A stretch of DNA of 5,170 bases from Albibeggiatoa sp964388965 (lineage in GTDB: Bacteria > Pseudomonadota > Gammaproteobacteria > Beggiatoales > Beggiatoaceae). The notes under the pieces were generated by a model. It was not told the origin of the DNA. It made no database searches and worked only from the letters and a program-made list of their open reading frames with translations. Made by a program: the position numbers and the translations under genes. Below are positions 5,141 through 5,170 of this stretch, in pieces; position 1 is the stretch's first letter; each line of letters begins with the position of its first letter. Location: contig CAYMCP010000114.1 in assembly GCA_964388965.1 (NCBI GenBank), forward strand, positions 1 through 5,170, read 5' to 3'.

Positions 5141-5170
5141 ACTTAGTTATACTTGTCTATACTTAGTAAT
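5141..5170 (+). repeat. Three imperfect 10-bp tandem repeats at the window edge
   Basis: Three consecutive 10-base units, ACTTAGTTAT, ACTTGTCTAT and ACTTAGTAAT, fill 5141-5170. Units 1 and 3 differ at one position, unit 2 differs from unit 1 at three; all begin ACTT and end AT. The preceding ten bases do not match. The array may continue past the window. The period is close to one helical turn, so it could be a phased protein-binding region, or a chance pattern in AT-rich DNA. Confidence 0.5.

Noticed and set aside
1..5170. CRISPR array, tRNA, rRNA or a defence/toxin-antitoxin system
   Set aside because: No regularly spaced direct repeats with unique spacers, no cloverleaf or rRNA-like sequence and no such protein families were seen in any reading frame.

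Overview
The window is an ordinary chromosomal segment of an AT-rich (roughly 40% GC by eye) Gram-negative bacterium, most likely a gammaproteobacterium. The evidence is an Hfq whose Sm core is almost identical to the enterobacterial protein, hfq followed directly by hflX, a YafS-like methyltransferase, and a GspE/PulE-type secretion ATPase. The low GC content and the type of insertion-sequence transposase at the left edge would fit the Thiotrichales (Beggiatoa/Thiothrix-like sulfur oxidisers), but that placement is an inference, not something shown by a marker gene.

Left to right: (1) positions 1-272, minus strand, hold the N-terminal part of an IS4/IS701-like transposase that is frameshifted and runs off the window; a perfect 10-bp inverted repeat (271-280 / 325-334) covers its start region. 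(2) 367-2061, plus strand, is a complete GspE/PulE-family assembly ATPase with a textbook N-terminal MshEN (c-di-GMP binding) domain. (3) 2058-3167, minus strand, is a two-gene unit, ybaB followed by a YafS-like SAM methyltransferase, whose last codons overlap the end of the ATPase gene tail to tail. (4) 3168-3499 is a 332-bp divergent intergenic region with a probable sigma-70 promoter for hfq, a weaker candidate for ybaB, and a GC-rich pair of adjacent hairpins. (5) 3500-5021, plus strand, is the hfq-hflX pair, tightly spaced and probably translationally coupled. (6) 5022-5170 has no recognisable gene and ends in three imperfect 10-bp tandem repeats that may continue beyond the window.

The genes do not form one pathway. 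hfq-hflX is a conserved RNA-chaperone/ribosome-rescue pair, here without miaA immediately upstream; ybaB is away from its common dnaX-ybaB-recR setting; the ATPase stands alone with no other type II secretion or pilus gene in view. I found no convincing new multi-gene system. The most useful second looks are the MshEN domain on the ATPase, the possible fold-back control at the start of the transposase, the twin hairpins between ybaB and hfq, and the methyltransferase with a degenerate SAM-binding loop.
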